Assembly: GCA_964035795.1 (NCBI GenBank)
Contig: OZ038321.1
Coordinates: forward strand, 21,392,283-21,456,282
Reading direction: 5' to 3'
DNA length: 64,000 nt
Source of the DNA: Pterobdella sp. o SKG-2022
Taxonomy: Eukaryota; Annelida; Clitellata; Hirudinida; Piscicolidae
Shown: piece by piece, positions 36,301-50,351 of the stretch
Position numbering within the stretch: position 1 is the first letter of the stretch
How the letters are laid out: every line of letters begins with the position of its first letter
The notes under the pieces: generated by a model
Seen by the model: the letters and a program-made list of their open reading frames with translations, nothing else
What the model was told of the DNA's origin: nothing
Databases searched by the model: none
Translations under genes and position numbers: made by a program

Positions 36301-37869
36301 GATATGCTACTTAACTCTTTGTTGGCAGATACCCTACTTAAATATAACAAAAACTCATTTTTTCGATCAATAATGTGTATTCTAAGCTGAAATGTTTTAC
36401 TTGAACAATACTTCTGTAGAAAGAGTTTTAGTTGAGTTTGGAATCAATTGATGAAATAATAAAGCAATATATCATGAAAGCAATCACTTCACATAGCAAC
36501 ATTTCAAATCATTCAGTCAGTTTTTTCACTCGTATATTGAAGGTATACACGTAAATGAATGAATCAAATGGTTTTAAAATGTTTCTAATTAAAAATAAGT
36601 CCACGAATATTGATGGAAGCATTTCCACCTCAGCTTTTAGACTTAAACTACTTAATTGTAGTGTCATAAAGATTAAAATTATAGCACAACATTGAGTCTT
36701 AAGGGATGAATGTGCAAATCTTTATGTAAAACGGTATTTCATCCTTTCATACTTATCATGTAATGCTAATTTCAGTATTTGGACAGTATAATAAATAATT
36801 GGAATAAGATTAAAAAATGCTACAAGCAGGAAATCAAAAGAAGTTTAATAAAAAATTCCAAATTATGATTGAACTCAAGTTCTTTTGATGATTAATACAT
36901 ATAAAAACATGAGTCGATGTAGATTGAACAACGAACAATTATTGAAAAAAACTTAGCAGAAAAAATTTTTAGTGTTCTTGGTAAAATTTTAAAAAATATT
37001 CAAGGACAAAAAATACATGTTCCTAAACAATGGGCCCATTCCGTACAGATGTCTGAAAAGTTTTGTACTTTATTTCAAACTTCAACGAAGACTTTCTTAA
37101 TTAGGCATTTACCATGGTTTTAACACACAGCTGAAAAAAGCAATGGATTATTTACTGGGAAAGTGGTTGTTTTTGGCGAGATTTACAGGCGCTTTGAGTG
37201 TCGAAAGTAATAGAAATAGTTTGAAACAAGTGAGTCGATAAATGGAAAGATGCTGATGGTTGACGCTCGAATGAATGGTGATGGTGGAATAAAATTTAAA
37301 TTATTTTGTTTTAAAGTCAAGTATTCTGTAAACAAGTACATCTTCCCAAGAACTTCACACCTTAAACGTCCATATGAGCTTAATATATTATTCAAACAGT
37401 TACATATATAAATATGAATGAATACTCATAAAAATTAATGCATCTTGTAAAGCAACAAAATTAAGTCTTATTTCTTATTTAAATCCTAAATAAAGTTTTC
37501 AAATATTCATGGCTGAAGCCATGAAAATTGTCGTCAATCATTGTTACCTCTCTCTTACAAAACACAAATTTTTTCTTGTAAAAGTGAAAATTGTATTTAT
37601 AAGTTTGAAATATAAAAGAAGCATTAGAGATTATTCTGATAAATAGAATCGTTTTATGATTCTCTTTTTGAAAACATCCACTTGAAACTTAAAAAAAAAT
37701 TGAATCGAAATTTAATGCCAAAAATAATATTAATAGATTGATTTATGAAAGCAATCAATAAAATTACTTCACGATACAGTTGAATCATTGGTGGAAATTA
37801 AAATTTTTTCATTCTAAAATTGGCTTTCAAACTCAACATTCTAAGTATATTACTCTCCTATTAGCATAT

Positions 37870-37960
37870 TATTCTTCTGGTGAACGCTCAACTAGAAGCA
37901 TTGCCTTACCGGCCAGAAGCCACTGAATACAGAACCACTAAACCACCTCACTGCAACTCC
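37870..37960 (-). repeat. Possible tRNA-like or SINE-like segment
   Basis: Read on the minus strand, a less AT-rich stretch contains GGTTTAGTGGT, which resembles a tRNA A-box, followed within about 60 bp by a poor B-box-like region. The flanks are AT-rich. No cloverleaf could be drawn with confidence. Confidence 0.15.
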
Positions 37961-40776
37961 CAACAAAACCTTTCTTCATCTTATCTCCATTTTTGAATGA
38001 ATTGGAATTTTTTTTGAAAACTCTTTATCTCCCTAATGCCAGCCCATACCCTCATGAGACTCAACAACTAACAACAAAACTGTATAAAACTACACCACAC
38101 ATACCAAAACGTTATAACAAAACTTTCAACACAAAAAACAATAATGAAAACATAACGGTAACAAAACTATAAATATCAAAACAATAAACTAAATCATCAT
38201 AACCAAACAGGGGAAATACACTAAAAAGACTATAAGCAAATACAAATATAGAATGATACAACCCCAAATATAACGCCATAAAATCTACCATCTTTCATGA
38301 ACCACTACAAACAATGTTAAAAAAGCCTTTGTTGTTTAACGTATGTGTAGCTCCATCATCCAGAGAGTTTAAACACAAGAAGATTACCATTTGTTTTAAC
38401 TAGAAATTTAATTTTATGAAGAATTTTAAATACACTTCTTTGAACAGTCGACTATAACTTTAAGTTCGGTTTCCTTGTAAATTGTGCATATACAGATTGA
38501 TCAGTTTATATCAGTGTAACATTGAATAATCTATAAATAAAATTCGGTCTAAAAGCAGTTTTAAGCATTATGAAAAACTTAGAATTTCAAAATATTAGCT
38601 TCAAAGAACTTGAAGTGAACTTGCTTCATTAAGGTGAGTTTTCTATTGATTACCCTTTAAATTGTCTTTTCTTATGACTTATTCTGCAATATTCTAAATT
38701 CAAAAACCATGATAGAACTTTAAAAATTTTTTTGATTAGACGAAGCAATAAAGAAATTAACACCTAATAGACACATTCCTTCAATATTCTTTTGAATATT
38801 CGGTTAGCATCTTCATTGCGATAATATTTTTGTGAAAATGTAAAACAAAAATTTCATTTATTGGTCTATGATCTAGTTTTTATTTTCTTATCGTTACTAT
38901 ATCGTATGTATTTTTGTCAAATTTGAATAGCCTCAAGGTGAATGGAATTCAAGCTAAAAAATTAAAAAGGTACAATTGATGTAATATTTTTTACTTTTTG
39001 AGCTTTCAAATATTTTACAGTTTGAAAACTAAATAAATTTGGGAGAATTGAAAAACTCTACACTCAATAGAGTTTCCTGGAATAAACAATCAACAAAGAC
39101 ATCTTAATCAAGGCGTGGCATGCAGACTTAGGCGAGTCTATGAAGCCTTTGACGTTCTTTTGTACCTTTTTCTTGCACTATAAAAGTGAATTTCATGAAA
39201 AATAAAATAAAATACATCACTTATGATTTTTTTATCTAATTTTGATACGTAAGTTGGTTATTCTAATTGCGTTGTATAAATTAGTGTGTGTTGTGGAAGG
39301 AGGTTTGAAGGTGCTGAATGCTAATTATACTCATTCAGAAATTATACAGATCCGTTTTGCGCTGATGGAATTAAAATATAAGAAAGTTATTCATTAAATG
39401 AGTATAATTGTCAAAATGTTTTAGTGTGAGATCTTATCAGCTTAAGCATATCGCTTCATCATGGAATTTAAATTTTGAAGTTATAATTTTGCAATAAAAT
39501 TTTTAAAAATTCATTTAAATAAAATATCAGTTTTAGACGTTTTTGTCAAAATATTCTTAGATTGCTAAGGTAAAATTCAATTTAAATTCAAATACAATGC
39601 AATTTCAGTTTGCAGTAATTCAATGTTTAGTAATATTGAAATTATTATTGTTTTATACATAGAAAATATAATTTTCAACTTTATATAAAAAAAAATAATA
39701 TGTATTTATACAGCGTTCCATAGAATTTTAATTTTTTTCTATTTGAAACTTAAATAACATTGATTGTTATGAAATCCTCTGACACAAAAAGCCACAACAA
39801 AATATTGAAATTTTATTTAGAAGTAAATTTCTCGAAATGTCTAGAAAACCTTTGAAAAAAACCTCAAATAGAGCTATCAAAAAAGTTCAAAAACTTTGAA
39901 GTGTTGAATTGAACGTTTGAAATTGATAAACATTTTGAGACTAAGAAGATTTTTAATGTGAACTTGCTCAACGTTGATGAAAAAATTAACGGAAAACCCC
40001 TGTTATCTCGGTGTCGTATGTCAATTAAAGCATTGTCAATTATTTAATGTTTCATGATAAGAAAATTTATGAATAAAAACTCCAATAATCAAAAGGAACT
40101 TTGAAGCAATCTGACATGAAACCTCTGATAATGTTCTCTAATCTGTTGCGCATAGCAAACAGGTTGAGAACAACGTTAAACAATTGATTGAAAAAAGCTT
40201 TCATTAAAAATCCTTGAAAATTTTTACTATTATATCCTTCGTTATAATTCTCCCATTCAAGTTGATTGACTTAGTCAAAGAAACTTTCAACGCACTGAGC
40301 TAAAACCATTATAAGCCTCACATTCTTTCCCATGCACCAACTTTATAAACGTCGAACTTCACTGATTATTCATAAAACATCGATAAAAACTTGATTGTGG
40401 CAGCCTGTCTCACCAAAATTTTTTTTCCATATTAAAAATAAAATTCCTAATGTTTTATATAGCAACTTCATCTTTTATAACTCTCATTCATTTCAAGGGT
40501 GATTGAAGTGAAAGTTGATGTATTCATTTCACTCAAATTGTGTTGTACATAATTTAAAACCCACATAGATAGCCAACAAAAAAATTTTTAGTAAGATGAA
40601 ATTTCAAGAGTTTCTGCATGGTGAAAGTGCGTAATATCATGTTGCTTGACATTTCTATCATGTGTTTCAAAGGTGCGCCTCACAAATTTGTATCTATTTA
40701 TATAGCTCAATCTTGCTTAAAAAAAATTATTTGTATTATTATTTATATTATTACTGCTATTATTGCTAATTTTTTA

Positions 40777-40898
40777 CGATAAGGCTATACTTATCAAAAA
40801 TTATAGCTTTTCTTTTAAATAAATGTATGAATCCTCAATTGCTTTTTTTAAAGTTCAATTGCTATGCAAAACATACGTACGATGTCTCTGAAAAGTTA
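40777..40898. repeat. Interspersed repeat A, intergenic copy
   Basis: GATAAGGCTATACTTATC opens the segment, AAATAAATGTATGAA is in the middle, and ACATACGTACGATGTCTCTGAAAAGTT ends it in pieces. This matches the block order of the BRE1 intron 5 copy in the same orientation. It is non-coding. Confidence 0.5.
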
Positions 40899-42687
40899 TA
40901 ATATTACTATTTATATTTGAAATTCACTAAAAACTGTATTTTGAACAACATGAACGTTTAAAAAACTTTTGTAACATGTTAATACTAGTTAGTCCTACAA
41001 AGAAATGCATAGTAAGTTTTATAGCAGTTGTTAATACATTATTTTATTTGAGTGCATATCATCAAAATTTCCTGGTAACATCAAAGTTTGCTCATGTTGA
41101 GTTTTGTGGTTTGTTATCGGTCAAAACGACCTTTCAAGTTTAAATTCTTTTCAAAATTTTGTTGCATGAATAAATAACGGTATTTGCTCAAACTTAAGAG
41201 TTTTCCATATGAAATTCATTAGAAAATGTCGAGATCGATAAAGTCATTAGGAATCAGTTCTATCATATTAATTCTTGATGTGTTTAAGAAGCATTTTATT
41301 AGTAAAAAATCGAGGCTAACGTTTTCCATGAGTTTATTTGATATTTGCTTATAATCTCGATTAAAGACATATCCATTTGCACGACACACTTGAATTATCA
41401 AAAGTTGTATGAATTTTACACTTTTAAAATAATTTTGACATCCGTCAATGCACACTTAAAGTTTGTCATTATTTTTATTAGAATATTAGAATCATTTCTT
41501 TTTTAATTATTTCTATTATGATACTATTTTTAAATACAATTTTAAAGACATTATAAGTATATTGTGCACCTTAAACATTTCTTTTTAAATAAATGAGACC
41601 AAAATACACTTAGTTGAATTAAAACAGCTATAATTTTTTATAACTCTAATCTATTTGTGATACTATGAAATTTTAGTATGAATCTTTTGCATATGTTATT
41701 CAGTAATTTGAATTCAATAAAACATAAATTTTATGTTGATTCATTTCGAAACGCATTCGATTCAGAATATAAAATAATCTTTCAAATGAATTTTTTGATT
41801 AAAATTGAATAAATTAAATTTAATAGAAACAATTTAAAAATTTTGTCGATTTTTTTAATTTAATCTTATATAAATTCATATTTTAATTTCTTTTTCACTG
41901 AAAAAGAAAAAGCTACATTTAATTCAGGTTTTTTGATGCAAAGAAAAATGCGATATAATCGCTAAACAGTCGTTAACTTTTGCGTGTCTTCAAACAATTA
42001 AAATTTTTTATAGCTTTTGATTTAAATCAACTGAAGTAAAAAAAATATAAAAAGTTACAAAAATGTAGGGGTTTTTATAACGTTCTACGGCCTCTCATTA
42101 AAAGATTGAAGTTTCAATCTTTGATTTACTTCAAATCGAATGTCTTTTTTAAACAAAAACTCTTGATGAAAATGAAACTCATAAACTAAATTAGTTTTTA
42201 ATTAATTTTGAAAAAGAATAATATTTTCGTCTGAAGTTTGAGATAACAAAAATAATAGCGTCTAATAAACCGAACAATAAGTTCCATTATGAAAAAAAAC
42301 TAGAGAACTTTTTGGAAATTATTCTTAAAGATGAAAACACTTGAAATGTGTTTTAAATATTAAAAGTCAAAATTTTCAGAGTGCACTCTAAACTTCAATT
42401 TTATCAATATTTCATGGAAGCTCTTATAGTTTTTAAAGAGTCATTTTTGCAATATGAAGTTTGAAAATATTAATCGGCCAAAACAAGGAGAATTTGAACC
42501 AAACTTCAATTCCAATAATGTATAATTCAAAGATATAAACGCATCGAAGCAAATCAACATTTAAAATTTCAAAAAACTTCAAAAACTAACCTTTAGTTGA
42601 AATGAAGCCTTCTTAATAAAAACTAGAAAAATGTTCTTCTACCATTGTATTAAGAAGCAATAATGATGTTTGATAGATTTTATATAC

Positions 42688-42799
42688 CTGGAATGCTGTT
42701 GAATGGGCTAGCATTTGACGCAAAGATGTCATTTGTGCCTGCTTTTATACTCGCAGTCATATGAACGCTGGTTCCTCTATTCCGTATCAAATTCTTCAT
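42688..42799 (-). CDS. Possible first coding exon of an unidentified gene
   Basis: On the minus strand an ATG (42797-42799), preceded in frame by a TAA nine bases upstream, opens 37 codons. They run without a stop to a good donor (CCAG/GTATAT) at 42688. Base composition is visibly richer than the flanks. The peptide has mixed composition with an N-glycosylation sequon (NAS) near its end and no hydrophobic signal. It could be the extracellular N-terminus of a receptor or simply a chance frame. No convincing next exon was found, so no function is proposed. Confidence 0.25.
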
Positions 42800-44528
42800 G
42801 TTCTCTTATTAAATACCTCTAAAAAATCATTTTGAATTTATCATTTTTATTTTTGAATTCGATTTAATCTAAAATAGAAAAAACTTAATAACGGTTAAAC
42901 TTAATTATAAAGACAAACAGCGAAATGTTTGTAAAAGTCTCAATTAATTGCTTATACTACACACCAAACCATCGATCATCTCTATATTATCAGCAAAAAA
43001 ATTTCATTTCAAGCGTTTCGTAAGTGAGACACAATCCACTGCCCAATTATTAAATGCAAAGCAAACAACCCCGACCTTGCTATTATCCATCAGAGTCCCA
43101 TCATCCAATCACTACAGATGTAATTAATTTGCCTCGTCTCTTCATTAACCAACACAAAAATTCTCTAAATAATTTTTGTTTTCAGTTTCAGTTATTAATA
43201 CTTCAAAAAACACCTCGAAATTTTCACATGCGTCAAATATATTTTAACATTCTTAAATAAAAACCTTCAAATCCTACTCTAAAAATTTTCAAAAACCAAA
43301 AAAAATCTCAAAAACATTCATGAGCTGATCCTTTTTCTTATACAAGCACCCTATAAAATTTCTCTTGTAAATATATTCAAGAGATTAGCTTAAAAGGCAG
43401 AGGCTCACTGGGCCGACAAATCCTGCCATGAGAGGTGGTTGATGCGGCAGTGAACATTGAAGAAGTATTATTATGAAGAGATAATGCAGGTTTTAATAAA
43501 TGCTTAAATGTAGATTACACAGTGGTATGTAGATTATGTAGCGTTTCTTCTTTGATTTAATATATAATTAATATTACTGATACAACTTTCACAATATGAG
43601 TTTAGTCTTCCAAAAATCTTTTTCAGTTTTGTCTATAAGTCTGTGTTGTTTCCAACACAAGCTTTTATGAAATAATTTGATACCCAGATGTGTTAGAGTA
43701 TTGGCTGAAGGTCTAATGAGGCCTCTATAATTATTATTAAATGGTTTCATCTACTTCTCAGCTTCGCTCTTGGCGTTTTATAAATCGTTTTTTGATCTTT
43801 TTGAAAGTATCCTTTCCAAAATAAAACTCTTAATTCCTAATTTTAATCAAAGCAAGAGGCTGCCGAAATATGTCGTTAGTTTTTCTTAATGGCATGTTCT
43901 TGATAATGAAATTGCACAAGACTAAAATTATCTTCATATATGTATATATTGAAGGTCCATGCTTGTTTATATCAATCTTTCCAAGTTTTGTCAATACTAA
44001 AATAATTTTTTGCTTAAATAACGATTTTTTTAAAAATTAATTAATTTCATGAATAACTCCAAGCTTTCACTTTTGTTACTAATAAACAGTTGTGCGATAA
44101 AAATATTTGGCCAAATGATGGATCGATCATTCTCGACATTAAGAAGTGAAATGGCTCTTTTTGACGGATCTGCTCACAAACACCTCTATATTTTCAACGT
44201 GAAACTCGTTTCATCAAGTAAATAAGCCACGAAAATTTTAAGTTTCATTTTTTAACTTATTTAGCTTTCACCGGTCTAAAAAGAACGACAGATCTTCAAG
44301 ATTGATATTTGAAAAAAACGTTAATTAACTGTAAATAAGATGAGCTGATGATGCTAAAAATAGCCCTTAAATAGGTCAATATTTGATGAAAAAGTATTTT
44401 TCGAAGAAAAAATAAATTACACTATAAGTATATCGAATGACGACTGGATGGATATATTGACGTGAAATACTCTTCATTTAAATGTCTTTCAAAGTTTTTT
44501 TTTCAAATATAATATAGTGATATATAAT
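42800..44528. other. Intergenic AT-rich sequence
   Basis: I see no gene here. A richer patch near 43390-43450 (containing GGCAGAGGCTCACTGGGCCG) is unexplained and carries only short open frames. Confidence 0.5.
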
Positions 44529-45079
44529 GATATAATATAATATAATATAATATAATATAATATAATATAATATAATATAATATAATATAATATAATATAA
44601 TATAATATAATATAATATAATATAATATAATATAATATAATATAATATAATATAATATAATATAATATAATATAATATAATATAATATAATATAATATAA
44701 TATAATATAATATAATATAATATAATATAATATAATATAATATAATATAATATAATATAATATAATATAATATAATATAATATAATATAATATAATATAA
44801 TATAATATAATATAATATAATATAATATAATATAATATAATATAATATAATATAATATAATATAATATAATATAATATAATATAATATAATATAATATAA
44901 TATAATATAATATAATATAATATAATATAATATAATATAATATAATATAATATAATATAATATAATATAATATAATATAATATAATATAATATAATATAA
45001 TATAATATAATATAATATAATATAATGTAATATAATATAATATAATATAATATAAAATAATATAATATAATATAATATA
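44529..45079. repeat. (AATAT)n pentanucleotide satellite-like array, about 110 units
   Basis: An essentially uninterrupted 551-bp run of the 5-bp unit TATAA. I see only two variant units: one with G for A near 45027 and one with A for T near 45055, both close to the right end. It is flanked by ordinary AT-rich intergenic sequence. An AATAT unit is known as a bulk satellite in Drosophila, but here it is one moderate array. Such arrays expand and contract by slippage, so the assembled length may not equal the true length. Confidence 0.97.
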
Positions 45080-48000
45080 CAGGCCTAAAGTGTGACGCTG
45101 CTAGTCTTTTCAGACTATATATTCAAATGAAAACACTTTTAGGAATTTATTTTTTGCCACAAAGTTTTTCGTAAGATGAACTTACACTATCAAGTGGAGG
45201 TACAAATATAAATTTTCAAGCCATCTTAATCACAAAATCTTCACTAAAAAAGGTAGATATATGAAATGTATCTGTAGACGTTTTTTTCTTCTTCAACCAT
45301 GTATCTTCTTTTCATAGTGAGTCTTCCTTGAAAAAGTGTTGTGTGAGAAGAAACAAAGCGTCGAAATTACTTTGTGAAATTCGAGTGGAATTTATCTATT
45401 ATATTTCTTTTACATTGAACTTTTCCTCCTTGTTGACCATATAGATATTGGATCTGTTTTCTTCTTCCAATACCTCAAGCTTTGAAATAATAGCTCTTCT
45501 GGCTCCAGTGTCTTCTTTCAAAACTTTTGGGTTTTTGTCGTTTTTGAGTTTTACAGGGCTACAACACTTGTCTATTTAGCTTTTTCTATTATTTTAACGA
45601 TCGTTTCTGAGCTATGTATTCATTAAACTTAAGTATCCTTATCGGCAAAAATGTTTTTTTTCCATTTCGAATTCTAGCTTCAAATCCATTTCTATAACTC
45701 ATAAAGCTCATATGTTGAGATGAGTTTTTATAGGGTTGTTTGTTAAAAAAAAATTGGACTTTTTCGCCTTTCTTTCTAAACTCCTTGCTTTTATCTTTTT
45801 CACAATTCTCATGTTCTGCTTAAACACATATACCTTGACTTCTTTAATTTTTGAAACTTTCATCAAATCATTTATCTTGTGGATTTAGTAGTTTTTATAA
45901 ATCAACTGACAGCGCGTGAAAGAAGGTTTGACTTGAACGGAAAAAAAACTTTGAAAAACAATTTCAAATAAATTTTCATGGATATTTTCATACAAAAACG
46001 TGTAAATGATATGCTAAATGGGTAATTAGTGTAATTTTGACATTCTAGAAGATTAACAAGAAATGAATTAATGGAAAATGAAATCAAAACTAAGATATAA
46101 TTAAGCAAAAGTTCATAACAAGTTTGTCTTATAGTCTAAAATCTTTAAACAACTGTTCAGAATACATGCATACTTAAAGTCTGTATTGATGATGGAGCAT
46201 TCACTTTACTGACATTAATTGAACATTATTTGGAAAAAACAGAATAAATTTCTTCAAATGGTGAAAACCCGACAAATTAATTAACAAGTCAAATGATTTC
46301 ATAAAAGGTACTAAAGGTGGCATAAAGCCTTATAAAAAGGAGCATAAAGAAGGAACAAAGTGAAGGTTGGGTGGTGTATGGTTGAGTGGTGTGCTACCAC
46401 ACATGCAGGCCTTGTCATCAATCCAACCCCCAAAAGCCTTCTTCTCTTCATGCTTTTAAGCATTACACTGCTGATAACAATATATTTAATTTAGAAAATA
46501 AACAAACGGAAAAATAATTTATTGCTTTATAAAAAAGTGTTTATTGTATGAATTTTATACTGTTTTTTTGGTTTGATGCTCAAAAGTATTCATTTTGCAC
46601 TTGAAGTTTGGATTTTATTTGAGATGACTTGAAAAGATGAATATTGAACTGGTGCGATCATTCAAGATACATTTAAACATACACTGAAAACTTCAATAAG
46701 CAGATGACAATTCAAAAAGTTTGTTTGCCAACATTCTAAGCAATGACATGCTACATCGAATCAGCATAACAAAAAACAAGGTAGCATAATGAATAAAATA
46801 CAATATAATACAAGAAAATACAATACAAAACTATAACGTCATACTAAGCAAAACAATACAGAGGAAAACAATTGAATACAATAAATATAATACAATACGA
46901 ATTATTATATTGAAACAAAATAAAAACTAAAATAATTTTAGAATAATGAAATACATTAATATTTATAAGTTTCATCAATGAAAAAATACTTATAAAAACA
47001 AAGATGAAGAAATGAAATGTTTTTAAAAGATTTGGCTTGATTCTCCTAATGAATTGGACCAGAGGATTATGACGGTGTCTAAATGAGTTTCATCTTTCTT
47101 TGAAGATGCATTTTTTCTCTGAGAGTAAACTTGAGTTCTTACTTTTTTTCATTTTATTTCTTTCATTAAATATATTTTCAATTTATTTTTTTTGAGCTTG
47201 CGTTTTTTTGCTTTATTTATATTTCATCGTTCATTTATTTTAGACTTGACATTTTTTCTTCTGAAGATTCTTTTGTTACATTTTTGAAAAAATACTGAGC
47301 AAGTTTTTAAAATTATTTAAATTAATTCTGTTAAATTTACATTTTATAACATGTTCATTAAAAATTGAAACTTTTAAATGGGAAAAGATAAAATAGTTAC
47401 GAGGCTGGTCGGACGAAACAAAAGATTTTTGATAGACATGGCTTTTTGGACTCCACGTCATCTCTACACCATAATTTAAACAGTTTGATACAGAATAGCT
47501 GTATTATAATTGAATTAGTCTTAATAAAGCTTCTATAACATGTTTCCTACTTACGATCCAGCGAAAATGTGCGATTGAAATGTGTGATTAAAGTGTTTCG
47601 AGGTTTTGAGCTTTTTTTTTTGGGCAAAAAAACAGGTTAATATTCATATTGATATGCAAATACACTTTTTTAAACATACTTTATTAAATTAAAAATAATT
47701 ATGTCTCCATGCATGTAATTTTTCATTAATATGACAAACCATATATTCATAAATACCCTAATTTTTCTTTATACAGCTAACTTTATTTGAGCACTTTTCA
47801 TCTATCAATCAATATAATAAAAAGCAAAAATACACAATACTCAGCATCCAGAAGAACCGTGTATAAGCCAAAAATAAACTCACAGCCATAAAATTTTTTT
47901 TTTCAAATTGCGCCATACTTATTCAACTCACGCCATGAACTCCTGAACTATTTTAGTCCTTTCATTGCAATGTTAGTTGAAGAAAAAATTATTCAAATTT

Positions 48001-50351
48001 AAATGTGTAAAAATGAATATTTCAATTTTGAAACTTCCAGAATGCTACGGACAACATGGAGCAATGTTTATGAACAAATTAATGCAACCATTGATGATAC
48101 CAAGTAATAAAAAGTCTAAAAAATGACAGAACTCTTTTATGCGATATCGAGCTAGCAGATATAAAATTTGAGGTCACAGTTTTCCGAACATTTATGCCGT
48201 TGTATTGATGATGGCGCTGGCAGCTTATTTACAATTATAACTGTAAAAGTTCAACCCACAAACTCTGAAACGATTTAAAACCTGCCAAGTAGAGTGAAAA
48301 AAATGTAAAATAAATTTTCAGATTTATTCAAATACTCTTATTTTAGATTTTTATTAAATTAAATAATTTGAGCATTAATATATTTGTGTTTTTAAATTCT
48401 AAACTTAAAGAATATAATTTTAAGATAATTTATGAATAAGGTTTGTAAAAATTCTATCTTACAAACAGGCAAATTTAAAATTCTGTGTGAAAGCATTAAT
48501 CAAAATCGCCTCTCAAAAAAAAACAAAAATTGCAAATATTCATGTATTAGTCAAAAAATACATTTATATCAACAAATATCTTGATAAAAATATTCATAGT
48601 ATTAATGGAAAAAGAAAATTTCATCAATTTATTTCCAAGAATATACATCATCAATTTAAAAAGATTTTAATGAATGTATATAAAAACGGCAGGTTGATGA
48701 AGTTTAGTGAACAACTACTAGGGGTGTATCCACTTGAAGAAATCCTTTCAACAATCACGAATTTAAAAAATTTAAAATGCCGATGAGTTTACAGGGTACT
48801 TCACCATTGAGTTTTGGGGTGAATTGTTTTGTTTAAAACACTATTTTTAACGATAAAATTGAACTTATCAAAAGTCATCCTGAAATAACTCACTGTGAAT
48901 AAATTTTAACTATTTCAACCAAGACTAATATTAACATCATAAGTCGATGAATTCGGGAGGTTACAATCAGAAAGTTTTGCAGTGATTCTAAACATCAGAC
49001 GAATGATCGCGTGCCTGGTAATATTAAATGAAATCTCTTCAGTTTTCATAGAGAATATCGCTTACAAACATCTAAAAAAATTTATTCAAATAAAAATGCT
49101 TAAAAGAGAATAATTGAAATTTTTTTTTATAAAAAACCAAATAATATATTCTTTTTAGTTTTAAATAAAATTTAGCTTTAAAATATCTATGCATGATATG
49201 AAATAGTAAAATTGGGAATGTCAATGAAGATAAAATGGAAATTTATACAAAACAGCTCACGAAACGCTGAAAAATAGTATCAATAGAACTATCAGCAGTT
49301 GATAGCATGAAACGCCAGCACCCAGTGGAGTTTAAGCCCAAGATTTTATAGTTTTTATGAAAGAGCCAATCAATTACGTACAAGTGCTTTAATACTTGCT
49401 TATTTGCTTTTAATCATAATTTCAGTCTTTTTATTCTTGTTTTATTAGTGATGAGGAATCAAAGACGTTTATGGAAAGTGTGACTTGAATAACTGGAGCC
49501 AAAGTGTTGCAACAGTTTTGAAGACTTGCATTGAAACATTTTAATATAGCTACTGCATTGTTGTGGCGTGAAGTTGATTTTTAAATGAACTTTGCAAAAA
49601 AAAAATTCTTTGAAATTATTTATATTTTGTATGAGTTTTTTTCGCTTTCAAATAAAATCAGACGAAATTGAATTTTTAAGCATTTCACTTTAACTGCGAT
49701 ATGTCGGACTTGAATGTATAAAGCATTACATGCGAAGAGCCCGGCGATAAATAATGACACGCATTAATCTGAATTATTCTTGTAATTTAATAAAAAGTTA
49801 AATTTATTGATATTTCAAAATAATTTAAGACAAGATGGAAAATACACGGATGATTTAGCAAGTCATGTGTTGGTATGGATATAAACGAGCCTCAGAAATC
49901 GATTATTTGCATTGTCGAATGTGTTAAAACAACATTACTTATCAATTTTATCAAAATGAAAAGTTTCTCTATTGACGTATTCGATGTTTGAAATAAATTG
50001 AGTTTATTCAAGAAAATTATCGAAAGGATCAAATTGTAGGAATGAAAACACGTCAGCCACAGTCGGCATGACAAACTACTGCCATATACGTCACAAAATA
50101 TTGCTTTTTTACAACGTTCCTGTAATGAAAATTTATAAATATCGATTTATGAGTTTAACTTTTTACGCATAAAAAGTGGCACAAAACGCTGAAAGCTGTC
50201 CTAGAGCACAAGAGCTCGCCTCAAACAACGTCAATATCTCTTTTAATCAAACGAAACTAAGAACATTCTATAAAAGTATAAAATCAAAGTGAAATGTAAA
50301 ATAGTTCTAATGGTCAAAAAAAGGCTCGGCAGAGTCTGAAGAGGCGCATGA
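45080..50351. other. Intergenic AT-rich sequence downstream of acid ceramidase
   Basis: I see no confident gene. A plus-strand open frame at 48469-48786 is listed separately as weak. A richer patch at 46360-46460 contains a 48-codon minus-strand frame that I could not relate to anything. Likely acid ceramidase 3' processing lies between 50230 and 50350, where the minus strand has an ATTAAA variant at 50242-50247. Confidence 0.5.
48469..48786 (+). CDS. Weak open frame after a plausible splice acceptor
   Basis: A pyrimidine-containing stretch ending in ACAAACAG (to 48468) is followed by 105 open codons and a TGA at 48784-48786. The translation is Lys/Ile/Asn-rich, as expected for random AT-rich DNA, except for a more mixed last 25 residues. 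There is no recognised domain and no ATG-led start. Most likely it is chance; it is recorded because the frame is unusually long for this stretch. Confidence 0.12.
   Translation, partial: ANLKFCVKALIKIASQKKTKIANIHVLVKKYIYINKYLDKNIHSINGKRKFHQFISKNIHHQFKKILMNVYKNGRLMKFSEQLLGVYPLEEILSTITNLKNLKCR

Larger units (their letters stand above)
24411..42687. other. Gene-poor AT-rich interval upstream of the protocadherin
   Basis: More than 18 kb with no gene I can identify with confidence. It should contain the protocadherin promoter and perhaps non-coding 5' exons. Features recorded separately are a possible terminal exon (30229-30386) and a repeat A copy (40777-40898). A few less AT-rich patches stand out, at 26820-27010, 30240-30370, 30800-30905, 33950-34060 and 37870-37960. 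They could be regulatory elements, untranslated exons or old repeats. No long coding frame with sensible composition was found. Confidence 0.5.

Noticed and set aside
37870..37960. A functional tRNA gene
   Set aside because: An A-box-like string is present, but no acceptor stem or B box could be matched, so at most it is a SINE relic.
46340..46450. 48-codon minus-strand ATG frame with several His and Thr residues
   Set aside because: Too short, with no conserved feature I can name and no supporting signals apart from composition.
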